64,000 nt of DNA from Scortum barcoo. Lineage: Eukaryota > Chordata > Actinopteri > Centrarchiformes > Terapontidae. The stretch is taken from assembly GCA_023238725.1 (NCBI GenBank), contig CM041553.1, forward strand, positions 6,595,001 through 6,659,000. Direction: 5' to 3'. Below, one piece after another: positions 13,108-25,098 of this stretch. The first letter of the stretch is position 1. The number at the start of each line of letters is the position of its first letter. The notes beneath the pieces were generated by a model. It searched no databases. It saw only the letters and a list, made by a program, of their open reading frames with translations, and was not told the DNA's origin. Both the position numbers and the translations under genes were made by a program.

Positions 13108-13345
13108 TTGGCCAACCTAAAGCAAGTTCAGATAAAAAAAACATGACTGAAGGGAAACAATGTCGCCTCAGCAGTTGAAGAATTTGGACTGAGATGACGA
13201 AAACAAACAACATAAAGTGCAAACACAAATCATTACTAAAGAGCAGCGGCGAGTGAGGAGAGTGGACTGAGCAGGGTCGCTCTCCTGCCTCTGCTCCCTC
13301 ATGAAGCTCTGAACAATGTGAGAGGTCAAAGTTCACAGTGACAGA

Positions 13346-13391
13346 TGTGTGTGTGTGTGTGTGTGTGTGTGTGTTGTGTGTGTGTGTGTGG
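13346..13391. repeat. (GT)n microsatellite
   Basis: An almost pure GT tract interrupted by one TT step, ending in a G run. Confidence 0.95.
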
Positions 13392-13735
13392 GGGCAGTCT
13401 GAGGTCGTGACCCGTCTGGCCAGTTCTGCTGCATGCTGAGGAGGAGCTCTCATTTCCACTTTTGAACACACTTCTCCATACTCACACGCTTTAACACCTT
13501 AACAGTCAGTAGGAGAGGGCTTAGTGCTCAGTGGAAATGGTCTGTGTGTGTCGCTGCTCCAGAGATAAAAATTAACTTTTTCTTTGATTTCCTCTCTTCT
13601 GCTTATTATTTATAATCATAGTTTTGATTTTTGTCCCTCTATTTTATCTGCTGTAACAATACTCCTGCTTATCAAGCCATCATTTACCTGTATGAGATGT
13701 TGAGAAATGGTTGGTATTGATAAGTTTGTCTGTAT

Positions 13736-13939
13736 AATCATTGTGCATCATAAGCTGAACAGCACTCCAGGTTTCACCACACCTAAACACCAACCTGAGG
13801 AGCAGCTGCTCTGGGAAAACGCTCATGTGTCATGATTGTACAGGAGGACATGTGGCTGCAGCGTCAGGCTGGTGGACTCACTTTGTCGTCTGGGACTGAT
13901 ACAGCCGACATGGGACTTTTCCTTCAGCCTGTGTGGCTG
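13736..13939 (+). repeat. 204-bp direct repeat, copy 2
   Basis: Near-identical second copy of 11215-11418. It lies outside the inferred RGL transcript and shows no reading frame of its own. Confidence 0.85.
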
Positions 13940-14486
13940 GCAAATGGCAAAAAAGACCCATCATACATTGATCTGATGTAGTTTTGATACGCTGTCACGA
14001 CACTTGCTGGATGTTGCAGTGACACTTGAGCTCCCTGCGCCCTTCAGCTGACCGAGATCAGTGTCTGTGTGTATGTGTGTGTGTGTTTGTTAGCTCACAG
14101 TGAAAGAAACAGAAATAAACAAGCTTTTATTTTTTCCCTGAAGGTGGAGCAGTCTATTTTTCCTCACTTGTGGTTGTTGTCTCTTGCTGTCCTCCTCTGC
14201 CTGGGCTTTGTGGCTAATTGAGTCTTAATAACTTCCAGCATGTACGGGGCCAGATCAGGCCTCTTTCCTGACATGAACTTACCAAATGTTCAGTCAACTG
14301 GTATCATGTGAGAGCTGAATATAAATTAGTTTCAGTTCACCACGGGTTGGCTCACAGAGGATTCACTCAGAGCTGTTGAATTTAGTTTTACACAATTTTT
14401 GTTTTATGGAGTGGTTGTTGGAAGAAATTATGCCTGGAGCAAAAACACAGTCGCTTGGTTTTGTAGTAGCCCAAACTGTTATGCAC

Positions 14487-14522
<36 letters not shown>
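14487..14522. repeat. (ATA)n microsatellite
   Basis: About twelve perfect trinucleotide units. Open frames across it give poly-Ile or poly-Asn artefacts. Confidence 0.95.
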
Positions 14523-15349
14523 TGTTTTGGATCAAAATTTGCCAGATGTTCCATATGAACATAGAAATATTTGTCAGTGGAACGCACTAATTGCAGTGTA
14601 CTTGGTTCACTTTCAAACAAAGGCATACAAAAGGGTCATTTGAATTTTTAATAAGTAATTCACCAAACTAATTCTCCTAAATCTAAAATGTTTTTTTATT
14701 ACAGAAAATGTGTAGGGTGTTTTGAGGTTTTTCATGTACATCTGGTGCAGCACTGTAACAAAATAGATAAGACATTTCTATCTGCCTCTGAATATTAGGG
14801 CTTTGTAGTAGCCAGATTTCAAGTGAGGATTCTGACCAGAGTACTGAATTCAGCATACTCCTGAGGATTGGAGTTTACTTATGAACTTGTCATCACCATG
14901 ACATGTTGCACAATATGCTGAATTATGAGTTTTGGTGGTTAATGATAAGTAGGCCTAACATGTAAGATTGATAAGAAATTGCTATGCAATAATCTTTTTA
15001 GTCGTTTTTTTTCCAACTACAAATGACACATGAGACGGAGAGCATGATGTGGTGGAGGTGTGCACAAGACGTGTTTAAGAGACTGAAACATGCAGGGATA
15101 TTTTGAGGTTAGGACAAATGAGGAATAGTTTTTTGTTCAGTTTTGTTTGTGTGTGCATGTGTAGGATAAAGGAGCTATATCGTGAGTTTCCTTTTTACAG
15201 CCTTGTGTTATAAAAAGGAAATGAATTAAGTAAATGAACCCTTGAATACATGCAACTGAGCCCTCTGTGACCTCTTGAAAAGCACACTTCTGGTGAACAG
15301 ATTTTCTTTCATCAAAATAAGCTTTATCAGTTTTTAAAAATACTAATAA

Positions 15350-15565
15350 AAAGACAAAGAGACACACAAGTTCAAAGAGATGGCAAATGAAAACAAAAAG
15401 ACACAAAGGGACTATAAAGAGACACAGAGAGACTGTGAAGAAACACACGCTGGCACAAACTGACTACAAAGAGTAAAAAATGTCTACACAGAGATGCAAA
15501 ACGACTACAAAGACACCCACTGACTACGAAGAATTGCAAAATGACCATGCAGTGACACAAAACAG
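15350..15565. repeat. degenerate minisatellite
   Basis: Diverged tandem units of about 20-22 bases built on words such as ACAAAGAGACACA and GACTACAAAG recur through this interval. The unit resembles a minisatellite common in teleost genomes. There are no unique spacers, so it is not a CRISPR array. Confidence 0.6.
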
Positions 15566-16164
15566 CTGTAGGTTATTTGCAGTTAGAAAAAGCAACTCTT
15601 CAGTGATTAAAAAATGGACTGTTGTTTATTTGGCATTCATTTGTTACACTGAATAAATGTAACTATTAATAATGTAGTTTATAATCACTAAGAACCTTTA
15701 AGTTTCACAATTTCACAATTGTTTTTTTTAAACTGTGTCCAAACCAAGCCTGCTATTTAAAAATTTTTAAACCCACAGTGACACACTTTACATACTTCAC
15801 ACACTGCACATACTCTTAGTCTAAATCCCTCCACAGAGACAGCTGTGTCTGAAGTCCCCCGTCACTAAGTCCACCTCGTTGTGTCAGTGCAGAGCATGAG
15901 CCGCATGTCTCCTGTTCACTCAACTGAGAATAACAACCAACGACTAATCACAAATTAGTTTGTACATGCGTGTTATCTTGCATGTGAGCCAGAGGCCACT
16001 GTGTGAGCGTGTCTGCAGTAAAATGCAAGCATGTGATACAAGCAAGTGGGCGGGTTTTGTGTGTGTGTGTGTCCCTTCAGTCACGCACAGATATACAATA
16101 CAGTAGGTCAGGTCAGTGGGAGAAGATTTACTCACATGCTCATGTAAACATATTTCTAATGCCT

Positions 16165-16169
<5 letters not shown>

Positions 16170-16197
<28 letters not shown>

Positions 16198-16216
16198 CTG
16201 TGTGTGCGTGTGTGTC
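16170..16216. repeat. (GT)n microsatellite
   Basis: A GT tract with a few C and T interruptions. It creates spurious Cys/Val-rich open frames on the plus strand. Confidence 0.95.
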
Positions 16217-17419
16217 TTGTGGTGGTTGTACAGTTGCAGATCTGTGGTGTAACAGTAGACAGATGGGAGAGATGGCTGAGACTAATCCAAAGGGGTTAAT
16301 CCACTTAATGACCACCACGAAGGACTGCAGGTTACCTCACCCACTACAGCTCCAACATGTTGTTTGTCTGTCAGGCTGCTGGAGCACCAGTAATGTTGGC
16401 TTACAGGGAAAATGCAGACCGTGCATTATTCCTGATGAAACAGCATTAGCTGTGTATAGTGTAGCTGCAGGAGAGCACCAGTTTGAGATGGATTTGTATG
16501 TTAATGGACAGGTTGAGAATAAAACAAAAAATCTACCCACATGCCGTTGTGCATCGCTTCAATCATTTGTCCTCTGCACATTGTCCCTGTCTCCTCAGTC
16601 TCCTCCTAAAGTGAGTCCTTGTTCTGTGTGGGAATTCATTCTACAACGAAGGCTGCATCACTCTACGTGGGCCAAATCAAGTGGGTCTCCTCCAAATTTA
16701 AGGGGCTTTTAGTAACAAATCTCCTTTTTGTGTTTGCCGTGCAGAGTTTAATTGCTGAGCAGAGCAGCGGAGTGGAGCAGAAGTGACACAAAAAGAGAAT
16801 TCATTTCTAAAAAGAGCATAACTGTGGAAGATTACCGCTTTATTTGGCACACCCAGACTGCATGAGCGTCATATTAGCTTAGCCAGAGCAACCATTGTGG
16901 ATAATTTTCTCCACTATCTTTTATACTTGAGTTGGCCAGCAAGGGGTCTCTACATATAGGCAGTGTGAACAGGAGGACTGGTTAATGAGCAAAAGAGTCT
17001 TTCAGCGCATACACAGGTATGCAAGGACTGCACAGAAGACTGACAGACATGGAACCTATATTTAAAAAACACACATGCTAAATGACTGTTTTGCTGCTCA
17101 CAGCTGAATGGTAATAATTTGTATTCATTTGACAGGTTTTAAAGCACTGGAGGCTCAGAGGTGGGCTTACTTGAAACTAAAAAACATACACCTTTAATTG
17201 CAAATTTGATGGTTTAAGTAGAAAATGCCTGGCTCTACGTCAGTACGACAAGTTACAACATCAATAGTCCCCAAGTGTTCCTCCTGATCAATTAAAGAGC
17301 TTAGGGCTAAAGAGACAAAGCAGGCCAAATTACCACACAATACTGCAACAACAGCCATCCCTCACTTAAATATGGGCGCACTCCCTGGCAGCTGAGCAAT
17401 TACTTTTATAGATAAATTT

Positions 17420-17530
17420 TAACAGCTTATTGCTGATCAATAAACCATTAATAAATGCTTTTAATGAGCAAGTTTTTATTAGAAGTAACAAATAACCCTT
17501 ACTGCCCTCCTGTAAAGTGTTACCAGAGTT
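17420..17530. repeat. remnant of a dispersed teleost repeat
   Basis: The stretch ending in GTAAAGTGTTACC, with the preceding words AATAAACCATTAATAAATGC, resembles a short non-autonomous element widespread in teleosts whose ends carry AAAGTGTTACC. Only one end is recognisable here. Assignment is from memory of the pattern. Confidence 0.4.
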
Positions 17531-17997
17531 TCTTGTAAAGGGAGGTAGTCTATCTCCTCTCTGTGTTTAATTAACTTTATTGATCTCCAGTGATACTCCA
17601 GTTAAAATATTTATGGTGCAATGTGGCAGCTGGATTTGAAGCTGTGCCCATCGGTGTTCCTTGGAAGTCTGAGAAGCGTCTGTTTGTACACAAACATGAA
17701 TCTTTTTATGGGAAACTAAGGGTGAGACATTCGTAACACCTGAGTCAGAGTTCAGCAACAGCTTTGTGGGAAACTTACATGTCTGGGCTGAATCAGCGTT
17801 CGTGATTACATCTGATAGCATGAAGGTTTTCTGTGGTTGAGAGTGTTAACGTTTACTGTAAGGCCCTGCTTAATATGTAATAAGTAAAAGACACTCAATG
17901 TACAAAATACCCCCTCCTTGGTTAAGTTAATAATTTTCGATAACAATAATTAATCAAATAGATTTTGATATTTACATTTAAAATGACATTTTAAAAG

Positions 17998-18526
17998 GAT
18001 TATTTGGTCATTTTAGAAAACACACTTCGCTTTCTTGCAGAGGGTGAGATGAGACTTGCTGAGACATGCTACTCTCATTTCTTTGTGGTAAATATGAAGC
18101 CAGCAGCGGGGTAGTTTAGCTTAGAATAAAGACTGGAAACAAGAGGGAAACAGCTAGCCTGGCTCTGTCCAGAAAAACTAAATCCCCCTGCCAGCACCTC
18201 TAAAGTGCATTAATTAACTAATATTATATCTGTATCTATAGTTACATTATACCTTATATCTCTTCCCACCAAAAGAAAAAAGTATAGTACACAAAAGACA
18301 CAGGTGCAGTGACTGACTGGAGTCTTGTCGCGGCTGTGAGGTCGGTTGCAGATCAACCAGCGGAGCCTTGAACAAACAGCCCTTTTGTCTTTGTGCTATG
18401 CTACATTAACCAGCTGCTGACTGTCGCTTCATAAGTAACATACAGACATGAGAGCGGTGTCAATCAGGTCATCTAACTCTCGGCAACACAGGAAATAAGT
18501 GCAACTTCCCAAAATGGTTAACTAAT
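17998..18526. mobile_element. MITE-like element with long terminal inverted repeats
   Basis: The first and last 55-60 bases are imperfect inverted repeats of each other. The start GATTATTTGGTCATTTT aligns with the reverse complement of the end, GATTAGTTAACCATTTT, and CTTTCTTGCAGAGGG aligns with CCTGTGTTGCCGAGAG. The interior carries the word TAGCTTAGAATAAAGACTGG followed by an AGCTAGCCTGGCTCTGTCC segment, which I recognise as a very common percomorph repeat. There is no transposase frame, so it is non-autonomous. Confidence 0.7.
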
Positions 18527-18635
18527 CTTGGAAGCTTCAAGAGAAGTGAGGATTGGATTGTGTAATGTATAAACTGAGTTAGGCACTCTTATCAGTATTT
18601 AGACATATTCTGAACAATTCATGAATGCTTCTGTC

Positions 18636-20428
18636 TTAAAGGTGCAGTTGGCGGCACTGAGCAGAGCCTCTCTCTCTGTAAATGTGAACCAGTACAGCTT
18701 TAAAGCCCCTCCCCCACACAGGTCTGAAAAACACAGGTAAGAAACATGAATTGAACTCCGTTATAGAGATATATAAGACGCTTTACAGTGACTTTGGTCT
18801 GACTGAACGTTAGCTACACGTTTGGTGCTCAGTTTGTTAAACAGTCGAACTTTTTTCTGCAGTCGGCTTGTTTACATGCTAACGTTGTTAGCACCGTTAG
18901 CTTTTAGCAAGTAGCTTTAGCAAGCAATTTCGGTAACCGAGATGGCGAGCCAGTAAATTAACAGCTTATTTACGTGTCTTTGTCCATTGTGTGACATGTC
19001 TGCCCGTATATTGTTACGGTGAGAGTGTAGAGAGTGTATAGACTGAGACCCTGACGTCGACTTCGCCAGCCAGCAGCTCCGGAGGGGGGAGACGACGACG
19101 AGGAGAGAGGAGGCCCCGACGTCTGACAGAGGAGGCCGGCAGAGAGAGAGTCTGCTGGGTCAAACACCGGAGGAGCTCGGCGCCTGAGGACGTCTGAAAA
19201 CAGTCTGAGTGCTGTGCATCAATGTATTATATATGAGTTCATGAATGTTTGGATGTCTTACCATGTGCTACCTTCACGCCATTCAAACACAGCAAAAGAC
19301 CCATCATTTAAACATAAGACAAGCTCTGTCTGAATAGAGGTGTGACTCTTCGCTAGCCTCATGATTCACTTTAATTCACCTGCCTAAAATAAGAAACCTA
19401 AAGTAAACAAAGATCGTCCAAACATTTGTCAGCTGGCAGTTTTTATCATCAGCAGGTTTACACACATTTGAAGAAGCTGCAGCGGTGATTTTCACTGAAT
19501 TATTTAAATATTTCACATCCTGAAATCGGCTGCCACGTTACTGTTGTGAACACTGCTGATTAACAAACAAGCAGAAATAAACATTTTCGACATGAGAAGT
19601 AATCGACAGTAATATCTGTTCAGTAAACTAACGAACACACACGTGTTTCAGAGTTTAGATGTTTGATTGATGAGAGAAACTAATAAGCAGTGAATTATAT
19701 TAACTAAGCAGTGAACCACTTCTGAGCACATTTACACACATCGAGATCAGTGTCAACATCAAACCGATATGACTGTCCGGACACTTCACAAAGAGATTTT
19801 AACAACGTTCAGATAAACAAAGTTAACCGTTAGCGCTTAGCATTAGCCTCTGGAAACTAACGTTAGCTCGGCAGTAACATGAGATTCACCGTGGACTGTT
19901 TCTGTGATACGTCTTATTTTGTGGTTAGTTTTTATAGGAATTCAAACATAAATCAAACAGAGATAATTACCTGTCAGCAGCAAAAGAAATGTGTCTAACT
20001 CTCCATCAGTGTGAATCTTTACTCTCGTTTAATCTCCGGCTCGGTCAAATCGTCGCTTTTCTTTACCTTCTTTTCTTCTCTGTTCATCTTGTGTTTCTTC
20101 TCTCTCAGTATCAGCAGTAGTTGTCAGAAGAGGGAGGCTCACTTTTCTCTCTGCTGCTCATTGAGTAAACACGTAAGTTCAGCTCCTACGCTGACCAGGA
20201 CTCCGCAGCGTGTTCACGAACTGTCAGACACTCCTCCTGCTCTGATTGGTTGTTTTGACCCGGGCACGGTGGATTTTAAAAAACGGCTTCAGAGGCCAAA
20301 GGCGAGCTGGAGGAGGCTGATTATTATCACAAATGATCTGTCTCATATTCTACTGTCAGGACATGGTGACAGTTTGAGTGAATATGACTAAAAGTAGAGT
20401 TTAAAATTGTTACCTACTTAACCTTTAA
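18636..20428. mobile_element. candidate 1.8-kb non-autonomous DNA transposon (TTAA ends)
   Basis: The interval starts TTAAAGGTGCAGTTGG and ends with the complement of TTAAAGGTTAAGTAGG, so both outer ends read TTAAAGGT inward with weaker matching beyond. If TTAA is a target duplication, the element would be piggyBac-like in insertion style. That is inference, and a different superfamily is possible. The interior is GC-richer around 19020-19190 and holds repeated GTTAGC/GCTAAC words. No long transposase frame is present. The boundaries come from the end symmetry only. Confidence 0.5.
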
Positions 20429-20616
20429 ATTTGAAGTGACTTTTGTACCACTCCTGTGAGGAGTGACTTAGATCGGGAAGTGCAGAAATTAGTAAGTTAG
20501 TTAGTTACTGCAACCTAATCAATTAAAAGATAACAATAAGATGAAAGAGTCTGAAAACATGTGAAGTAGTTCACAAATTCGACAGATGATGGGTCATTAA
20601 AGTCATATCACCATTT

Positions 20617-20662
20617 ACACACACACATACCAACACACACACATATTCACACACACACGTAC
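20617..20662. repeat. interrupted (CA)n tract
   Basis: Short CA runs separated by AT-rich interruptions. Confidence 0.8.
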
Positions 20663-20948
20663 TACACCAACAGGCTACTTCCTGTAGCACGAGGGCACAA
20701 GATATGGTAATGGGACCCAAGGGTGGTTTAGCATTGCATAACATGGAGCCGATTCATCTCTCTCGCGCACGCGTGTGTGCGCACACACACAAACAGTTAT
20801 TCCTAGTGGCCTACTTTCATGTAAAAAGTGCACAACTTCTTTGTGGCCTATTTTTTTGCATTGTGATGTAAATGCATCTGTGTGTGTCATAGTGTGTCAC
20901 TGAAGTTGGCAGTCCTCAAATCATTGTCGTAAACACGTCTGTAGCAGT

Positions 20949-20979
20949 GCACACACACACTCACACACACACACACACT
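20949..20979. repeat. (AC)n microsatellite
   Basis: AC tract with two TC interruptions, directly beside the RORE at 20983. Confidence 0.9.
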
Positions 20980-20982
20980 CAC

Positions 20983-20993
20983 TGACCTATTTT
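20983..20993 (-). promoter_or_regulatory. RORE 1 of the nfil3 cluster
   Basis: The minus strand reads AAAATAGGTCA, an exact WAWNTRGGTCA match, followed by GTGAGTG. It is the left edge of the dense group around the first nfil3-like gene. Confidence 0.5.
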
Positions 20994-22022
20994 ACAGAGC
21001 TGTGTAGGACAGAGGCAGCAGGGATTGAATGGGTCATGGCAGGCAACATAACTCTCTCCTGACCCGCAGCCAACCAGGCATGTTCAGCAGAGGAGTCGTT
21101 TTTCTCTCTCGCTCTGTTTTCTCTGTTTTCAGGCTTCCTCCAGGCGTGTACTGAATCCGAGCTCCACTTCTGGCTTTGCTCTGATATCACCCCAGCCAGT
21201 ACGGGCATTTATTCATCCCAGGATTTCTGTCTTGAGTTGGCTTATTTGAGATTCTGAAGTTGTCAGAGTGTTACCAAACTATTCCGGAGTTTTAAGTGAA
21301 AAACAATAAAATGCAGCCAGTCAGGAGAGACACAGATCCACAAATACACAAATGATCTACAGCACCACACATTTATTCAGATTATCATAATGATCATCAC
21401 ACTTGGAATTCAAGGGGCACACCTTAAGGTTTATTAATAGCTCTAAAAAACCTCACAGGGACTACTTGAAACTCTCGATTAGCACCGTGTCGGGTCCTGC
21501 TGCACGGTGTTAATAATTGATTAACTGCATTCCAGAGTTGTTTATTCTTTAACTGGAGAACTTCTCAATGTCCTCTATTCGTGTGTCTAAAACCTTCAGA
21601 ATATCAGGATGGTTTATCATGGTTAGCATCATTTTTATTGCTTTATCGGATTTTTGACTGACTGATCCTAATCAAATCCAGATTTTTATTTGCTTGTGAA
21701 TGCATGCTGGTGCTGACAAGCCAGTAATGTTTTTTTATGTGATATGATCTGTTGAGAGAATGCTGAACATGCTTTTTTTTCACATTAGAAGATACAAAAC
21801 CGTGTGATTTAAACTTCATGAGGGCTGGATTGTGAAAAGCAAATATCGCCTATATACACAATAAGTTAATGTTTGAAGCTGGGTTAGTTTAGTAACATTG
21901 TGCAATGAATTCCTTCAGCAGCGCGCTTCTGGTGATTTTTCCCTCCCACCATGCAAAGTCTCCTTCAGTGGAGATTTCTGCAGTGAGCGATGGTATCTGA
22001 CATCTGTTCAGCAGGATATAAT

Positions 22023-22048
22023 TGTGTGTGTGTGTGTGTGTGTGTGTG
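22023..22048. repeat. (GT)n microsatellite
   Basis: Pure GT tract of about 13 units. Confidence 0.95.
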
Positions 22049-22177
22049 GACAATCGCCCAAATGACTCAAACCTGAAATACAGAAGTGTGAAACCACACT
22101 CATATGCACCAACACACAGTGTAACACAATCCTTAGCTTCATCCTCCTTACCCCATCCCTGCCTCTCCCTGTGCTGC

Positions 22178-22211
22178 TGACCTACTTACTGCAGCATCCC
22201 AGTTACATAAC
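22178..22211. promoter_or_regulatory. RORE plus D-box composite element
   Basis: The minus strand of 22178-22188 reads TAAGTAGGTCA, an exact RORE. Thirteen bases further on, GTTACATAAC at 22202-22211 is an exact D-box (complement GTTATGTAAC), the site of NFIL3 and the PAR-bZIP activators. The spacing of about one helical turn suggests a composite module about 4.7 kb downstream of the first nfil3-like stop codon. Confidence 0.5.
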
Positions 22212-22432
22212 CAGCCAGGGCTGTTGATCACCGCAGGCAGCGCAGGGCCAACACCCCCTCTCTCTTCCACACACGCACATACACACACGCACACGCTCCT
22301 TGTTATGACTTACCAGCTTTCATTAACTTCTTAGCACTTTTAATCCGGGGGTTGTGCCTTTGCTGCTGTGTGCTCACCTGAGTGACGGCTGAATTTAAAT
22401 GGTGTTTGTGGGCAAACATTGACACACGATAG

Positions 22433-22443
22433 AAATTAGGTCA
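22433..22443 (+). promoter_or_regulatory. RORE 3 of the nfil3 cluster
   Basis: AAATTAGGTCA is an exact consensus match on the plus strand. Confidence 0.5.
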
Positions 22444-22944
22444 AACTAAAACGGCCAGAGTTTTGTATCGAAAAGAAAGCTGGCATTTGGAGACGTCGTG
22501 AGTCGCTGTCTTCTCCAATGGTACACATTTCCAAACAGCAAAAAGTACCCCCCACCCCTAAATACCAGTAAATCAATGGACTAAAACCCTTAGAATAAGC
22601 TTCAGTCTTTGGTGAGAGGTCACTAAAACTTGACAGGAACCCATAAAATGTAATAATGATGATAACAATAATAATCTACAATCACATGAAAATGTCATGG
22701 AGCTTTCCAACAGATAATCCTGTTAGCTCTGAGGTATTAATCCGTCCCTGTATGTAATTCTTTATAAATGTCAGCTTGATGCAACTGCAAACTGATACGT
22801 CGGTGTAATCCAAGTGTGTGCATGTGTAAGAGAGAGTGTGTGTGCGTATGTGTGTGCTACTGACCTGCTCCCTCAGGCAGCAACAAGAGAGAGCTTATTT
22901 CTGAGTAGTTTGCTCAAGTTTACACTGTAGAGGCATGTGACGTA

Positions 22945-23228
22945 ACCCTCCCTCCTCTCTCTCTCAGCCCTCCACTCTGAATAACCCCTCTCTCTCTTTC
23001 TCTTTCCTCACCCCCCTCCTCCATCCTCTCCTATCCCTCCTCACTGACCTACTTTTACTCTCCTGGCCCGTTTTTCACAAGCCTCCGCACAACACAATGC
23101 AGCTTTTACAGCTTAAAGATGGGTTAGAGAGGAAAAAAGGGGGGATGAGCAAGAGGGAAAACAAGAGATATTATAAAGGGGAGGAAAGGAAGGGGGGAAA
23201 GGTGTAGGGGAGGGAACAAGGAAAGGAT
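22945..23228. repeat. polypyrimidine tract followed by polypurine tract
   Basis: About 22945-23058 is nearly all C and T on the plus strand, and 23122-23228 is nearly all A and G. The two blocks flank about 60 bases of mixed sequence and could fold on each other or form triplex DNA. A RORE lies at 23045-23055, at the end of the pyrimidine block. Confidence 0.6.
23045..23055 (-). promoter_or_regulatory. RORE 4 of the nfil3 cluster
   Basis: The minus strand reads AAAGTAGGTCA, an exact match, followed by GTGAGG as at site 1. Confidence 0.5.
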
Positions 23229-24540
23229 AGTGCACTACAAAGCACTGCAGGTTTTCTTAGGAATGTCACCCCATTATAGCTGGTTGGAGGCATGGAGGGC
23301 AGAAGTGAAAACACATTAGAGTTTCATATTTCTGAGGTAAAATCTGAACGTTTGCCTGTGGTGAGCTGCTTCCACAACTTGTACATCCTTCCTCTATCAA
23401 TCTGAAACTGATGTTTACTGTGCTACTGAGCTACTGTCACTGTACACGAGAAGTGCTGAGGATGCATTTGGTTTCCCCAAATAAAGTTAAATGTGAAGGA
23501 CTCTGGTACAAAACATGTCCAGAGGGGCTTCTTTGGCCGTTCCGTCTCCTGAGAAACATGGGTGTTTCCTTGTGATTGCAACACCCCTGTATCTGATAGG
23601 CTCTTTTTCCTGTAATGGCTCTTATGTAACCCTTGTCAGTGGCATACTCTGCCCATGCCAACTTGTTGTTCCCATCAGCTATTGCTCCAGTAACGGCAGG
23701 GTCAGATTGAGGCTGCTACACGCTGCGTTTGTAGTCTGACGCAGTTTTCTCCCAAGACAGTTGTGTAACTTGTTTTTGCTTGTTGCAATCTGAGACATTC
23801 TGCAAATACTCTCTCTCTCTTTTGTCCAACTGAAGCACATCTGTTAAAGTGTTGGATCAAGGCATTAAGCAATTCTGGACTAAACAAATATGATACTACT
23901 TAATAAGTGGTTTTAGAGACTTGAACTGCTCCCTCAGTTGAGTCACTGTGAGAGGTTCCAGTCTGCCCTTGCTTTAATTTGTGACTAGATCGAACAACTT
24001 CCTGGTGATCTTAAATAAACTCAGACTTTGGCCCTTTCAGATTTAAATTCTTTAAACTCTCCTGTGTTCTTGTGCGACTTCAGCGCAGCGCAACAAGCTG
24101 TAAATGCTACAGTGACATAGTATCACCTTATAAATGGTGTTATTACACCTTCAACTCATACCTAGAAATAAGTTGCTGTTGTATTTGTTTTTTTGTTGAA
24201 ATCAAGCATGCACTCTCCTTTTAGTTGTGTTTTGGTCCAACCAACTCCTGGCCTCTCAGCTGATAAATGCTAATAATTATGCTTTTAAAGTAGTGGCTTA
24301 CTTTATCAGCCATTCGGTGCTGAGCAGGGAGCATACTGTACATTTGGTTTATGAGATGTTTTTGCTCTCATCAAGGTTGATGAGAACAGTGAACTAAAAC
24401 TGCTGCAGGCCTTGAGACCAAAATACTGAGCTGAAAGATGCTAAAAAATGACCAGTTTCATCTGACCTCTTTCACAGTGTACTTAATAGTAATCTGTTAT
24501 TGATTGAACTACTATTTAGTCAGCTTTTATTTTCTCTACA

Positions 24541-24722
24541 AGATCCATCCATCCATTTTCCTAACCCGCATTTATCCTGAGAACACAGGGTCACGGGATG
24601 CTGGAGCCTGTCCCAGCTATCTTTGGGCGCGAGGCAGGGTACACCCTGGATTGGACGCCAGTCAATCGCAGGGCTAACACAGATGACAGACAACCATTCA
24701 CACTCACATACACACCGATTTC
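24541..24722 (-). mobile_element. 3' tail of a teleost retroposon (LINE/SINE type)
   Basis: CATCCATCCATTTTCCTAACC, then words meaning the same as 'ggtcacgggatgctggag', 'cccagctat', 'gggtacaccctgg' and 'gacaaccattcacactcac' in order, form a repeat found throughout teleost genomes. The ATCC run at the left would be the GGAT-type 3' tail of a copy lying on the minus strand. An RTE (Rex3-like) origin is possible because those elements end in short GATG-type repeats. The family name is inferred. Confidence 0.65.
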
Positions 24723-25085
24723 CAATAATATGTTTCATTTGGAGATGTTTGTTTCTGAACTTTTATTCCCTTGCCTTAATGTAAAGCTCTTTTAATAGAC
24801 CTCTGTGGCTACTCACAACCACTTCAAGCTTTTTTTTAATCTTTATTTATTCAGTCTCTGTCACTACATTTTATTTAACATTTTATCCACTGTATATGCC
24901 TGTGAGCCGACAGTCTGTAAATATGACGTGTGGTTTATATTGCAGTCATGTGTGTTCCCTGACTGTCAGTATAAATATATTACATGAATATTCACACTGA
25001 GGTTAAGTTTAGCCAACAGATTCCCTCCTGTGCAGCCCTACCACACAGTCTCTGTGCTGTTCAGATTTGTTTCAGTGAATATCTG

Positions 25086-25098
25086 CCAGTAGGCGGCA
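25086..25098 (+). promoter_or_regulatory. CTCF-like motif, forward orientation
   Basis: CCAGTAGGCGGCA differs from the CTCF core by one base. It lies about 200 bases beyond the inferred 3' end of the first nfil3-like gene. Confidence 0.35.

Noticed and set aside
12974..13471. 165-codon minus-strand open frame
   Set aside because: Its open length is carried by a CA/GT tract (HTHTHT run), and it overlaps the presumed RGL downstream region without conserved features.
15350..15565. CRISPR-like repeat array
   Set aside because: Units are diverged and directly adjacent with no unique spacers; this is a eukaryotic minisatellite.
16116..16712. 198-codon plus-strand open frame
   Set aside because: It begins inside a GT microsatellite (Val/Cys run), has no family resemblance, and matches no exon pattern.
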